Shown here one piece after another: positions 13,288 through 27,493 of a stretch of DNA of 64,000 bases. Within the stretch, counting starts at the first letter, position 1; each line of letters opens with the position of its first letter. Both the position numbers and the translations under genes were made by a program. The notes beneath the pieces were generated by a model that was not told where the DNA came from, ran no database searches, and was given only the letters and a program-made list of their open reading frames with translations. The DNA comes from Endoconidiophora laricicola (Eukaryota; Ascomycota; Sordariomycetes; Microascales; Ceratocystidaceae), in assembly GCA_001640655.1 (NCBI GenBank), contig LXGT01000152.1, positions 1 to 64,000 of the forward strand, written 5' to 3'.

Positions 13288-16200
13288 AATACTATGATAC
13301 TATGATATATATCTTCAATACCGAGATCCATCAACACACACTTGTTCCTGAAAAATATCGAATCCATCTAGTCGCTCCAATAACTGGGGAGAGACTATGG
13401 AACACTTCTTTTTTTCTTGCTATATGATATAACCATGATATACTAGTACTAGTTACTATCTGTAGTACCAATACAGGATCTATACCTCTAGTTGATCTCA
13501 GCGGCGCATAAATAATGCAACGTGTTCTTATACATCTATTGTGCCTAACTAAGTATGAGAGAATTGTAGGAAGTCATTCCATTTATAATTTATACATTCC
13601 ATCCTACTATTTTTTTTTCTCGCAGAGTCAGGTTCACTTGTTTCCTTTTTCATGTTTCTTGTTCCATGTACAAACTTGCACACCGCCATACCTATTGTTC
13701 CTCAGTTGTTTCTCACTCTATACATCCTTCCCTCCTAACTCAGTACTAAAGCCTTCAGGTATAGTAGTAGGCGGTGGCACGTACCTCTAACTAGTACTTG
13801 TACTATACGATCATATCTCTTTATAGGCTGCTTCCTATGAACATTGAACTCTTAGTAGAGGGAATTGGAACCACTGCTTGGGCCCAATTTTGGCCAATGC
13901 TATCAATTTGTTTTCTCGCTTGATCCCAATACCGCTATTTGCTACTGTAACACTAGTGCCTGGTTTTCTTATTATGCCACCCTCTTTCTGATTTCTTTCG
14001 TTAAGATTTTGACAATGTACTATCACGTTTTCTAGGTATATCTAAATCACTCTACGCATAGCTGACCATAGCTTACTACTGATAAGGTTCTACTACCACC
14101 CAGTGAAAACGCAAATGGAAAGAGATAAACAAGTGACAACCCTTATAAAGATACTAACTCCGATCCCAATTTGATTTTCAATTCTTTGCCAGCAGTCCGG
14201 TTTTTGTCTCGCTTAATATAAGGGTTAAGTATCAATAATATTTGTATCGAAGGCTGATTGTATCAAACTTGATAATGCTCAATGCAGTGATAGCCTCTGG
14301 CTTTCAAGAAATGGGACGTAGATAGATCCTACGGACTTATATGGCGGTATTATCTCGAGGTGCGTATGTACTGTTGTTGAGCTTTTACACTTCCCGCATC
14401 AGGGCCTTGAAAGACTGTATCTCCATATATATAGAGAGGCCATATAATTATGCTTACTCAAGCTGAAACTCCCGGCTATCTAGATGATCTTGTGTTTCTA
14501 GCCGTTCACTGTGGTTTTCTTGTGTGCTTTTGTTCTTTTCTACGTTGTAGATAACGTTTGTTAACAACCTGGGTTAGCTCACATTATATTCCCAATTAAG
14601 GAAATATAGAAGTGCACAGGGCTAGCATTCTTTGGCAATCCTGCATACAGGTTATCAGAAAGTACTCCGCTTTAAGATATTGGCACTATTTTTCGAATAT
14701 ATGCATTTTCAAGGGTAGCTGCTTCAAAAACGAAAGAACGCGCTGCAATAGGAGTATAAATTCTGGAGCGGACTGAGTTCCCGCTGCATCATTACGAAGG
14801 ATGGTTGGTTGAGAGGAGTGAGTGAGTTTCCTCATGCCAGAGACGCACAGTCCTGCAATGGAAAGGGTGAATCACAAAACGAGGAAAAGGAAGAATAGAA
14901 ACTTGAACCGTTCCTGGTACTTGCTGTGTAATTTCGGGGTGGTTGACGCCGAAAAAAGCAGTCATTGGAGATAATTGGCTAACTGAGCAAATACTATAGC
15001 TGAATTCTGCCAGAATCGAGACTTGGCCCTGGTACTTTGGGGAAATCCGGGTTATGACATTTATGATTCGCTTGTAAGGATCACGATAAACAGCACCTCA
15101 ATGCTGAAAACTAAGCTATTGAGTTAAATAACCTTCATGTTTTGACTTTAAATATATCAGCTAGGAGACACTAAAGAAAGAACCACCAACTATGAATTCA
15201 CTGCTTAGTATGTAACACAATAGTCTTCAACTAATGGCTGTCGTTGGTAAAATGTGGGATTTTAGGGTCTTGCCTGCCGTCGTACGAAATGTAGGGTTGC
15301 CGCTATCACTCTACGATATCTGATGCCTTCGGTATGTATATGGCTAACTTTCTGCTTTGAGCTGGACTGTACAAGCAAACCATAGATAGATAGCCCTGTA
15401 AATAAAGCGCCGATAAGATACTCTATGTTGATAAGCAACGAAACCTAATAGCCGCTACTAAATCAACATATATTTCTTAAAGTCTTACCTGCTGATTGTA
15501 GCCTTAGAAAAGACGATTTCTATATCTCGCAAGCCCTCATCGACCAGCCTAGACTGTGGAAGGCCACTCTGACAGTATCATATGGACGTTTACATCTGGC
15601 CTGCAGTGCTTATATGCTGCCTTGAAGAGTAGAGGCTAAAGTATGCCGCACCGAGTGTAGTAGACAGGAAAATTGTCAAGCTGATTCATGACTGAAATAG
15701 CATAATATTCTTGATTCAAGCTACCTTTTCAAGCTTCATGCTCCTATATCTTTCCCAGCCCCGTCTACATATACATACAATAGACTACAGAGCTTGAAAC
15801 GCTGAAGACAGTGGCATTCGATTTGCTATAACCCTGTGGTTTATACATTATTATCTTGCCCAAATATTACTACGAGAAAGCGTCACAATATTGGCATTAG
15901 GTCGCCTCGGTACTATAGCATGCAATACAGAAGATGATTCTTAGAATATTGACTATTGTTCTAAATCTACATATAGTTCCACTCCGTGCGAGGTTTGTGC
16001 TATCAGGCATATTAGCCCAATGCCCCCCCCCCTTCCCCATCTCCTTGGTAACGGTAACCAAGTATCAGTTCCGTTTTCTGCATTGTATCGCGTCATACTT
16101 GCTTGTTACATCGAGTTGCTTGCTTTCTTCTTGTCTCTATTTTCCGTGTTATTGTAGCTTTGGTCCGGTGGCGATGCTGGGCGCATGAAACCACAAGAAT

Positions 16201-18292
16201 GGGCTTAAACGCTTGTAAGTACATCGAAGAGAAGAAGAAGAATACTGTCGGATGTGGTTTGCATTAACTATATTATTTGATACTCTAGCCGCGTTTCAAC
16301 GAGCCCGATGCCATGGAGCTGCGTTTTTATTGATATCTTGCCGTCTTTTTAGTTAGCGAAAGTTTTGCACTGTTACTAGGCTAGAGGAATGGGGTGCGTT
16401 AGATAAGGCAGGTTGGTGTCAACCTAGTGATAGAAACCCCATTCGAGTGTGCTATCAAGACTACCAAAAAAGGCCCCTAGCATCTATATAACTGGGTTAT
16501 ATTGCTGTATGTATTCACTACTAAGTGAAGCCTCTGTAGTCTCTGCCGTCCTTAGTTACTAATGTAACTTGACATCACAAATTGTGATAGCTTGAAGTAA
16601 ATACATGCGTAGACATATGTATGTGACTACCCAGATGTATGGCGACGCTTCCTCTGGTGTAGATCATATACTTCTAGATGAATGAATCCTTGGGTGATAA
16701 GATGCACCCTGTATTCTAACAACCTGAATCTGAGTCTTAATATAATCAAGTAAACCAATCCGTATATGATCGTCGGGGTATCCATGACGCCTAAAAATTT
16801 CTATTCCGTGAAAGAGATCGGCCGAGATCGTGGCAATTGCACCTGACAACGGCCATGATGATATATTGATGCTAGAATTCGATCTGGACATGCTTTACTG
16901 ATTACTTTCTGAAAAAGCTATTCGTCCTATACTAATGGCACATGTTATATTTCCAGCCCGTTTCACCAGCGTATAAGGCGTCGAATAATAAGAGTCGTTA
17001 GCCTTACTATCATATGGAGACACTATTGAGGAAGTCTCAAATTGCACCAAGGTAAGGCATGGATCTAGTAGTCTAATTACTTGAGTCCAAGCTAGCTGGC
17101 GGCTGGACTAAAGAAGAGGACTCCCTTCTACGGAATCCAACATGGCCTCAAACTACACTAGAAGTTGAGTCGGATATGGGGCGGCAGGTTATTATCTAGA
17201 TAGTGAGACACTAACGACCTACATAGAGTCGGACATAGTTCTACCTACGAAGAAGACTCTGGCAGAGCTATTTATCCCGAGTTACTAAGACGTATAACTA
17301 GTTCGTGGAAATGTGTCTATAGAACAAGAAAGACTCGTTATGTTGGTGGTTGGTGCCAAAAGTAAAATAAAAAGTTAGATGAGAGGTTTATCTGTTGTGA
17401 CTTGCACACCGCTTAGAAAAACTGCCCGATTGGGAAATCCCAAGTAACAATATAGGTTCAGGTATAATTGTAGATAAATCGGTCCAGTAGCCCCTTGTTT
17501 ACAAGCCTAACCAGTAAGTTATGAAGCCTTTCATCTGAATACACAAATACTGATAACTCTTCTTTATAAAGTAATAGCATCCTGATATAGCTGTAGTATT
17601 CGTAATGTACATACGTGGTAAGTAGTTTATATATGCTCTGTGTGATACTACCTCTTGGGCCCTAGAAAATATATCTTCAGGAGGATCTCTGCCAGGCCTT
17701 GCTCTTGGCGACGAATAATCCTAGCGGGATATGACAATGTATCTAATTTGATAGATATCTCAACTTTGCTGTACTGAAAGGTCGCTTATATTATTTAAAT
17801 TTTTGTTTCAATATCCTATAAACATAACTGTACTGGTACCATCAGTAGCACTACCTGAACAGGGAATCATCGATAGTTGGCCGGTGACTCGGTTCATGGA
17901 GAAAGAAAACTAGTATAACAAGCCAACATCGGCTGCAGTAGCGATCACTCGACCGATCTGGTCGGGCTTCATGCAACGTGTTCTAGGCTTTGGCGTGGCC
18001 ACCTCAGGCTTTGGCTCTCAACTAGGGCCAAGAGGAGAATGGGCAGGCATCCATATCATTTTTTTTCTTTTCAATGAGGTATTTGGGGGCAAGACTTTTT
18101 TTTATCAAAGCTGACATAACACACTGATTTAGGAAGAAAATGAAACGAAACAAATTATAACTAGTAATAATGAGTTGGGTCTCAGGCCTTACCATATGCT
18201 CCTTCGCTCGCTGTTACGTAGAAAGCTTTGGATCCTACATGATCCTTGTCTTCTTCAAATAGTACTTGAAGGCTAACCTTCTTCTCCCCCGC

Positions 18293-18309
18293 GGGGGGGG
18301 GGGGGGGGG
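18293..18309. repeat. G17 homopolymer
   Basis: Seventeen consecutive G bases, preceded by a short C run with GC between. This is the longest G/C homopolymer in the window. Such runs are prone to assembly and sequencing length error, so the exact length is uncertain. Confidence 0.85.
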
Positions 18310-18606
18310 CGACCTATATAGTAATCTCTAGTTTTTACTTTCTTTCTTTCCTTTTCGATTGTCATCCCGCGCTGAGCCCAGAGGAGGGAAGGGATGGGGG
18401 ATAAGAGTATATAGGAATCAATGAAGAAGCACACAGGATCCGAAGTTCAAGACACATAAAGAGCAGAACAAGCCTACATGCCGAATAGGGGCACAGCCAA
18501 AAGTAAAATAGGCGGGTAAGCCATAGAACAAGGTATCTGAATCGGGTACGCTAATCAACTTACATAGTACCTGCCTATAGAGATGAATAAGAGATAGTAG
18601 GATTAG

Positions 18607-18624
18607 GTGTGTGTGTGTGTGTGT
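18607..18624. repeat. (GT)9 microsatellite
   Basis: Nine GT units in intergenic DNA. Confidence 0.95.
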
Positions 18625-21600
18625 TTAACGTCTAACTACGTAATTGAACGACTCAACTAGTAGAGCTCATCTTACGGAAAGGTATCGAATAGCATGATAC
18701 CGGTACCCAGTATAACATCCCAGCCTTGTTTTCATTGAGATCTGTCATAATCGTTGAAGAGGATACCGGTCATGGTGATTTTATCTTTCTAGTCTTGACT
18801 CAACACTTGAAGTTCCGTATATAATATAGCTATAATGAAGAGTGGCATACTTCGTATACATTTACTTTGCCATAGCACTCAGACTTATTTTACTGAGGTG
18901 CGCAACTTTGTGTCTTAGACCACCATCAACATACCTATACTCACTGTCCTATATAGCCTACAACATAGGGACATGGATATATCAGTCTTATATTACAAGT
19001 CAAGCCCGGTTCTCGGCCGCAAGGCACAAAACATACTAATATCTTCACTGGACGCCGTCGGCTACTGGCTATAAAGCAATGGAGCGTGAACATGTAACAC
19101 GACGCTCGCGGGCCATCTAGCGGCCTGGCGCTGGCCTGTCGAAGTCAAGTCTAGTCTTTCTATGCTAGAAGATGAGACATACTCCTTCTAGCATGGGTTG
19201 TGCCGTAGTTGGGAGGGCAACACTGACCAAGATCTGGTATGTAAAGTACACAATGGAGTGAGGCTCCAGAGGGCGGGTAGTCAGCAGGCGGTGCAGATCT
19301 GTTCCTAGGAGCTCCCTTACAAAGTAGCTGAAGCAAGTAATGGTAGATCAGTAGGCTGTTTAGCTAGGCTAGCTAATTCTTCATGTCTTTACAATAGACC
19401 AGGTTATATTGGGCTGTTGTCGAAGTAAGCCATTGATTGCATTAAGCCGCTCACTACTAAGGGGTCAACTTACATGTCTTCATTGGGCGCTACGAATATA
19501 CCAGTGAGGCTAATTTTGGTGTATATATACAGAAAAGGTGCATCTCACGGTATCTACCATCGATCCGGTAAATATTACTAGCTGTTCGGTATTGTACAGT
19601 ATCTTTTTTGCTCATGGAAAAAAAAATCAACAAAACGCCGCCAACTAAGTTATGGAAGAGCCTAGTATATCTTGCAACATGGTAACACGCATGAACGTTT
19701 TTGAAATCGCCGAGGCTTAAGGAATAACAAAAGACAACTCACTGCTTTGGGGATTCTTGATGCAACTTATGGGCCAGGTCGAGTTGGCTGATTGGAGCTT
19801 CTACCAACTGCCATTATGCTCACATGACATTGAAAGCTTTTATATGTGTTCATTTATTTGTTTATCTTCTTCCTCTGGCCCATTTGTGCACTATAAGGAA
19901 AGGGATATATATTCGGCTTTGTTACTTCATTGTTGAATTTCTCGCGTATGCGCTTATTAGAGTCTGATCGTTTGCAGAATATAGAGAATTGTCGAATCAG
20001 ATTATGTACATTGTATGTGTCCATGCAGGGAAAGCTACGTCGATACATAATCTCCTGTCAGACGGCTTTTTTATAAAGAAATATAAAAATTAAAATGGCC
20101 AAGTTAGAGCATAGAAGGGAATAGATGTGCCAATCTTGATATCTCTGATCTTCCAGCCTGGTACTACAGTGTGTGCCCATTATCTGTTAGTTTAAGCAAC
20201 CTTGGAAGGCATGCTATAGCACCGGGTGCCAACTTGTCTTGTGTATATTCAACATATCTAGTCACATTACTAATTAGAAGTTTGATTAGTTGTCTGGTTG
20301 AGGGTAATCTCTCTGCCAGTTATTTCTCCGTATCTTCTCTTCTTCTCTCCTTTGTCTTATTTCTATGATTCAATATTGGTCCATGGTATGGTATAGCTTT
20401 GACTTGTTAGAATTGTGACCAATATGGAAGTATCCTACGGTGTAACTCTACCTATCCCCCTCATTCCTCTCCGACATGACTGCGTTTATAACTGTAGAAT
20501 AAACGAATCAAGGGATGCACATGTCTTTTGATAATAAGCCATAAATGGCTCTGGGGCACCTTCCTAGATGCATCAGTGCCCAACGGTAACCACAAAAGGC
20601 ATCTCGTGATAGAGAAGAAAAAGGAAAACGTGACAAGCCAGCACAAAAGACCCGACATTCGTCATCATAGGAAGCCCGATCCATGTCGTCCGAGGCGTAC
20701 TTTCGCGCATTTGGAGCGATCAATAACATCAGTAGTAAGTATAGTTCAAAACCAGAAATTGATTTAGTACCAGCTTAAAGAGCTTCAAGCTAATGCTTGC
20801 AAATAGAAAGAAAGAAATGAAGGACAGAGCAGGAATATAGTCCCAGACTCGATGTTAAGGCCAAAAAGGAAACACTGAAGTCGTAAAAACGTAAACAGAT
20901 TAGATACTAGAAGACACCTTATAACCTACGGCTCGTATCTTGTTCCGCTGCCTTCGAAGAACCAACTCTCTGTAATCAATTCGTTGGTCTCAGGTATAAA
21001 AGTTGTGCACCGTTTGTAACCCTAAACCGAGGCTTTCGAGACTTACTTACACTCGTAACGTAAAGGCATCTCGCATTGCTTTCTTTTAGGTCATTTCAAG
21101 GAGTGAGTGAGCCTATTTACTACTAAATAGTAGCCATTGGCAAGTGCGTGTGCCTAAGCAGCTTCATCTGCCTCTTAATGTGTAAGCTAGGTCAAAGTCG
21201 GCGGCATAGGGCGTCGATAAAGCAGAAGCCCTTTTTTTTGTAAAAATCTCTTGATACCTGTCTTACATGCACTAAGTAACTTTTCAACCAGCTTGTGGTC
21301 CCCTGTCCAGAGTAACCACTTTGAGCTGGTACCAAATCAACTTCTAGTTGGAATTATTCTTGCTTCTATAATTTCTTTGTACGCAATTGGCATCTTGCGT
21401 TTCTCCCATCATATAGAAGTCCATTATGAGTGATAGCGAATTCCACCTAAGCTGCATCAAAACGATACCGTTATGATGGTTGCACCATTCATATGATAAT
21501 TCTCTTCCTTGTTTTCCCTGTAGAGTTAGTTAGTTTACAACACTATTATTAACTGTCAAATCTTGTAGATAGTTAGTAAAGGTTTATGTCCATTATAGTC

Positions 21601-22978
21601 ATATTAAGGCTGAATGATCGCGCAGTATCATTTTTTTTTTTTTTTGTTTTTAGTTTGTGAGTTTACTAAGACGCTGAAGTTATCGTATATATGTATTTTC
21701 TTCAATCTTAATCTTATTGAGTTTCTAGAACTATGAAGATACCAAGTTATCGTATATGTAGGTACTAGGCTGCTATTCATTTTTCGTATATGTAACGTTG
21801 TTTTTGTATAGCGTTCTTTAACTAAGTGAGCATATCTAAGTTTTACCATTGTTCGTGCCCTGCTAGTCCCTTATATCTCTGTTATAGGGCGATAGAATAC
21901 ACTGCCAAGTCACAGTGAGAGGTGTCAAGATCATACAGTTGCCAAGTTTTTCGAGCTTTCACAGCTTACTCGTATTTAAACCAGTTGGTTCGCTAGAGCA
22001 TGCCTAAGACCGACATGCCTAGCGGGACACTGATATGCCTGAACTTGAAACATGCATCTGAAAAGTTAGGCATTACCATGGAATAAGGCCGCTGATATCC
22101 ATTATAGCTTAAGATGTGCTAGGGTACTTGGCCTCTTGAAATATGGAATATAGACACACAGTATCCAGAGCCCGGGAGTTGGGAAAGCGAAGTTTGAAAT
22201 GATGTGACCCCGTCTACGAAGGCCTGCCATGCTTTTGATGTCACGACCAGGGATTTGAAAAGAAGAAGAGACATAGCAGTAGTAATGACAGAGCATTGCT
22301 ATATTATCAGCAAGTAACAAGTCATACAAAATGGAACGTCTAGTATCTATACCAAAATTCGGCTTGTCAATTTTTGCTATTTGGTTAGTCTTAGTGCAAA
22401 AAGGTCATAGTTTTGGCATCAAGTAGTTTACAAAAACATAATAAAAGTGAACAGAAGAGATAGATCGGAAATGGGCAGTGGCAAACGTAAAGGAAGCAAG
22501 GCGGGAAAATGGTCAAAGTGAAGGTAGGCTACAAATAGCCAGAGGTTTAGCAGTTGAAGCGGTTCTTGAATTGAGTCAAATAGCTCAAAGGAGCCTATCC
22601 TCCTTCATAATGAACGGACTAGTCACTTAGTGTAAACCCCCTGCGTGCTGCTGCTATCCGCTGCTTGACTACTTTACATAGCAGTACTAACTCATCATCC
22701 GCTGAATACGCCCTAAACCAATATCTCCCTTGTCGATAAGTCCCTCCAGCGTTGCCAAAAACAACCCACTGGCTAGGAAAAGTCGGCTAGAAAAAAAGGC
22801 TGTAGAAGGAGAAGGGAAGTTCTCGGCGTTGACTTCACCCACGATTGTTTTGTCTGTTAACAATCCTATAAGCTGTTCTGCGCTACACTTTGCTCTTCTA
22901 CTTGGAGACTTGGTGGTCTTATCTCTAGACTCTCTCTATATTATCTTTCTACTCAGCTACTTCTACAAGCCTGTTCCA

Positions 22979-23168
22979 ATGACCGACTCCAAAACATCGC
23001 TGGCCACCGACCTCGCCAAGCTCCGGCCGCATACTCCGCCTGCCAGTGCGGTTCTTACCGAGTACAGCATCAATCCTAGCACACCCATTGAAGAGAAGCG
23101 CGAGCGATGAAAGAAGGTCGTCCCCGCCAGAGTATCTGGGCGAAGATAATACCGAGCTGTTCCGCTAG
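22979..23168 (+). pseudogene. Decayed 5' gene fragment, family not recognised
   Basis: From the ATG at 22979 a frame rich in C-ending codons and Pro/Ser/Thr runs to a TGA at 23108-23110. This codon use is unlike the surrounding A+T-rich DNA and like the real genes of the window. Just before the TGA a second frame, one base shifted, stays equally protein-like (acidic and Arg/Ser-rich, containing PPEYLGEDNTELFR) to a TAG at 23166-23168. A pyrimidine-rich leader precedes the ATG. A second GC-rich coding-like scrap with charged residues (KYDREEIRERR) lies 480 bases downstream at about 23649-23741. Together they look like the remains of one broken gene carrying a frameshift. I do not recognise the family. 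A multi-exon gene is possible, but no suitable donor precedes the TGA. Confidence 0.4.
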
Positions 23169-23648
23169 ACAACCTGGCTACACGCTCATATAAACTACTA
23201 TAGTTCCCGTTACTGCGACTAATATAGGGTTGATTGTATTGAGCTCATACTCACATAGGCTTTCGAAGTACGTACTAGTACTGCTTTCGGCCATAGGGTA
23301 GAGCGGGGAGAAGCAACAAGTCGTAGTGGTAATAACAGGGATTTGATAAGAACATGGTCTGGAGCCAGAATAAGAGTTGCTAGGTGTCTTTCTCAGTACA
23401 AGTTTTATATTATCAGTCGTTTGCTATAGGTCTAGGATTAGGTGATGTGGGATCATGTTGGTTATGCTTTCCCCGCTGACTGGTTGGATTCGGGGAGGGA
23501 CGGGCGAACATGTCGTCACATACTAAGCAACCATCAATGGCCACAAGCTTCGTCTTTTTTTCTCTGCTATACTGCAATGAAGAAAGTTATGCGCTATAGT
23601 AAATGAACGACTTTACTCGCTGTACGTACCTTGACGGAATGAGCGTGA

Positions 23649-23741
23649 AGGACCCGCGAGCCTTCCGGCCATGCCGGGAAGCCTAGGAAATACGACCGGG
23701 AGGAGATCCGCGAGCGAAGATCCAAAAGCCTGTCCTTTGTA
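23649..23741 (+). pseudogene. Second coding-like scrap, possibly the same broken gene
   Basis: A short GC-rich open stretch encodes a highly charged peptide containing KYDREEIRERRSKSLSF and is flanked by A+T-rich DNA. It has no start codon in frame. It is on the same strand as the fragment at 22979-23168, and nothing coding-like is visible between them. Family unknown. Confidence 0.3.
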
Positions 23742-26700
23742 GGTATTTTCCGTCTCTCTAGAGCGTGTCTTCAGCAGCTTATAGTGCACTATAATCTACA
23801 AACAAGTGATTAGATGATACTCGGAAGATCAGTAGTACATCTAGGGAGTGCATGGGTAAAATATGAACGTATAGGTAGAGTTTAGAGTTGCAATTTGATC
23901 TTATCATGGCGGATAGACGTAAACGAGGCCAAGAGGCTAGTTTTTATTCATTGGTGCAAATTCAAGCGGAACATGGGAACATGCAGGCTTACATGGTCGG
24001 TGATGGTAATGCATGCTTGTTAGTGATATATCTCATTACTGTGAGATTTTGACGCCAGCTGGCGTGGCTCGTGCTAGGGCTTATTTGTATTCCATTGTGG
24101 TAAACCTGCATGTACATGATACAGTAAGTCGACCGTCAGTAGTAGTACTTTGTTGCAAGTAAATCAAAACAGGCTTGCTGGTCGCCATAAACTAAGCCTT
24201 CTATTACTGGGATCTGAATCCAGCTTGTATAGATTGACGGCTTGGCACATGAGAAGAAAAACCTTTCAAGGCAGCTGTGAGCTGTGGTTGATCAGTTTGT
24301 ATTTCTTATAGGATAAGCCGGTGGTTGCCTTCCAAAAGGCTAACCTATCTGGCGTCGTTTAATTGCGTAGCAATCTAGGTAGATGTTAAATATGCACACA
24401 AAAAGGCTGTGCGACTAAACTTCAGAGCATCACTGTCTTGTTTTAGTGAATCTTGTTGGCTTTACATAATGTTTGGTACGTACAGTTTATAGTGACAGTT
24501 GCTAACCCGCACAGCCATATATACCCGCTGATTATCTACTGTATTCAACGGGCTTAAGTTATACTATTCATTGTATAAACAATGCTAGAGAAATATACGT
24601 AGTAGTTACAAGAGTATTACTGAGAATAACCATTAGCTATATATCTATGTCCCCTTCTAATGCACCTGTTATAGCCGATGCCGCCATTTCTCAGAATATT
24701 TGCAACATTTTTTGGTGCCGTGATTCGCCAGACTGGCTCAGTGAGTCTGGATAGAGTAACTAACGGCCTCCTGCAATCGAGTAATGACTTTAAATTGTTT
24801 TCAAAAAGACGGCCTTCAGCATACCCTCTTGTCGATTTAGAAGATTTGGTCTAGAGCGTTACGGTCAAAAACATAGCTGAATCTGGCCATAGGCTAGAAC
24901 ATGGCCGGCCGATGCTACCTCGGGTTGAATTGTGTCACGGTCTTATATTTGACTGTTTCCTACAAGAAGACAAGAGCACTTCTAATGCGGCAAAGCTACT
25001 TACCATCTAGCAAATCAGAGAGTTGTGACGAATATTGCTGCCTGACGATATTGCACAGGTCCGTTTAGACGCTTGCGTAGAAAGCCCGCTAATGCTCATA
25101 TATGATGTAATGTATATGTGTGATAGTTAGTTAAGTGGACAGGCAGTGGCCGAACTGCGTAATATGCTGCTTTTCGTTGCAATTTGTGCGTATATTATAG
25201 CTTCATTTAGATGTATTATCCAACAATAAGTATTCATCACTGTACTCTGATGCATGTACAGATATCGATAGAACAGGCCAGCAGCCCTGTGTAAAAACAC
25301 CATGTAGGCTAACAGCAAGCTTTACAAAAACGTGCTGTGCACCAATAATATACATGTGGCAATCAACGGTGTAGATCTTACCTTCCGTAGTGCGCTGATT
25401 GGGAGCTCTGTTTAGCTAGACACTATGTGGCCACGTAAAGGATAGTATGGGCTTAGCTGTAACCCCGTCGTCTGTCACATATTGTTTGGCGTTGTGAAAT
25501 CAGGAAAATTTTCCCAATACATCAACGAAAACCGGCAAACTGCCTCTTCAAGGCGGTTGCTCCTAAACTATCTTATTGGTTCCAGGCCTTACGTTCTCTA
25601 GCCAGTATATGTATTCCTCCACAAATTGGAAACAAGACAGAAATAAAAGAAAAGCTACTAGTATCTGCTATAATTGGAGATACTGGTGACTACATCACAC
25701 ACATGTGAAGTAGATGTGTTTGGTGTGTGCTGATATGTAGACTTCACCCTTTAAGAATTGCTAGCTATTGTGTATATATTGAATAGTTTTCTAATGATAA
25801 GTAGAATAAAGTTACAGATGTTGACCTATAGAAGTTTCTCGGCTATGGAGTAGAAGTAAAAGTCTACTTAATCTTACATTGACATGCAACTGGGCAAAGA
25901 CGCCTGACTCTATCAACATGCGGCCGATCTTAATAACGCATGTACATACAGCGCATATATGTAGATAATATACTTTTTTTCTTCTCTTTTCCTTTCGCTA
26001 AGACGCGCCGCTGCTGTCGTTTCATACAGTTGCCGTGACTGAAATATCGCAAACGCGCACTCATAGTTTGTAGTAGAAAGAAAAAAGGATATGGCAGCCT
26101 TGTCGACTAGGAACAAATGTTTGGTTCCGGGCCGTCCTAATGCCTTGCCAAAGGCAGCTGAATATAGCATACACTTGTTGTAGCTTTGTCTCATTGTGTT
26201 TTTGTTCTATCTTGTTTATGATTTTTGACAGACTTTATATAAGCCGCCTACATAGTGGCTGCTAAAAGCCTATCGCCACGAAGTGCTATGACTTGGTGTC
26301 AGATATCCATGTTGCTGTTGGCAATATTATTATTCAAACATATGTGGTTGCAACTGTAATTTTCTTCCCGCACAAATAAAAGCCAAAAACAACTTCATAT
26401 CTTGCAAAAATAGAGATATGCCTTCCTTGTCAGGCGTTGACAAGACCATAGAAATGCTCTAGTCAGCCGAGACATGCTCATGAGCCCTCAAGATATCGAT
26501 ATGCATGAAGACCTATAGAACTAGGGTTCAATTCAAAGATAGTTAATGAGATACGTATCAAAAAGGAAGTAAAAGATAGTGATGTCTCTTATCAGACAAT
26601 TCTTTCAGGTATAGGCAGAGCCTATCATCATTACCTACCGTACGCGGCACATAGTTTCATTGTAGGAACAACTCATCTCGACAGCACGACTAACGGATGC

Positions 26701-27480
26701 ATTTGTGATCAACAAGGCTTACAATATGCATGAATAGGATGCTGCGCTAGCAGAATTAGTAGCACTACTGCGCCTAGAATCTCGCATATGTTGAATGTAG
26801 CATACTCTTGTGTGTATGTGTGTGTGCAGTATCTTGGCACTAAAGTAGCCAGTCCTCTTCCTACGCTTACGGTAGCTATGTGGCTTGGTTTGGATCTTTA
26901 TTGAGCAAGAAGGCGCCATACTCAGAAAGCACAACGTGAGTTTTCATCCAAGCGAGCAATTTGAGCACCTAAATAGTGGTAATCGGACTATTCTAAAACT
27001 CATGATGTTTAAAATGTACGGAAACATCCTATCAACTTAATGAAGATAGAGTTATCGTTATATAATAGTACACCTACGTGCAGTTGGATCTGCCCCTTTA
27101 GCTTGAGCTGTAGTCATAACGTTCCTTCACAGCTATTTCTAGTACATTAATGACATACCACCGCCCTTCTTACTGTCACACGAACCCTCCTCGGTCTGTA
27201 CTATGGTTATCAAACCAACTAACCCTTACTTTCTTGACTTGTACATTATAGCATTTTCTCTCAAATCGTTAGCGAATACATTTTTAAGTAAACTATTAGT
27301 ATGAATATTAATATCTTTGGAAATATCAGTAATACACTTATACACAGAAGAAATGAATTGACTAATCTAAAATGTCTTGTCTGTGACTACTAACAGTATA
27401 TAGAATGCATAATACTGAACACATAATACAGGCGGTTTACGATACCACTTTCAGTTACTAGTAGTTAGTAAAACCTGTAA

Positions 27481-27493
27481 TATATATATATAT
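27481..27493. repeat. Short (TA)n tract
   Basis: Six TA units plus one base in A+T-rich non-coding DNA. Confidence 0.8.

Larger units (their letters stand above)
7832..22978. other. Gene-free tract, central part of the desert
   Basis: About 15 kb without any frame that resembles a known protein. The longest open frames are below 95 codons, and overlapping frames occur on both strands, as expected by chance in A+T-rich DNA. It holds simple repeats (AT near 13270, GT near 18610), a 17-base G run near 18300, a perfect 16-bp hairpin near 9210, a short tandem duplication near 11000 and an AT-rich 20-bp palindrome at 11318-11337. TpA steps look frequent. I saw no terminal inverted repeats, LTR pair or reverse transcriptase/transposase motif. 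Confidence 0.55.

Noticed and set aside
26525..26534. GGTTCAATTC, a match to the tRNA B-box consensus
   Set aside because: The flanking bases do not form the T-arm stem, and no A-box, anticodon arm or acceptor stem could be drawn around it.
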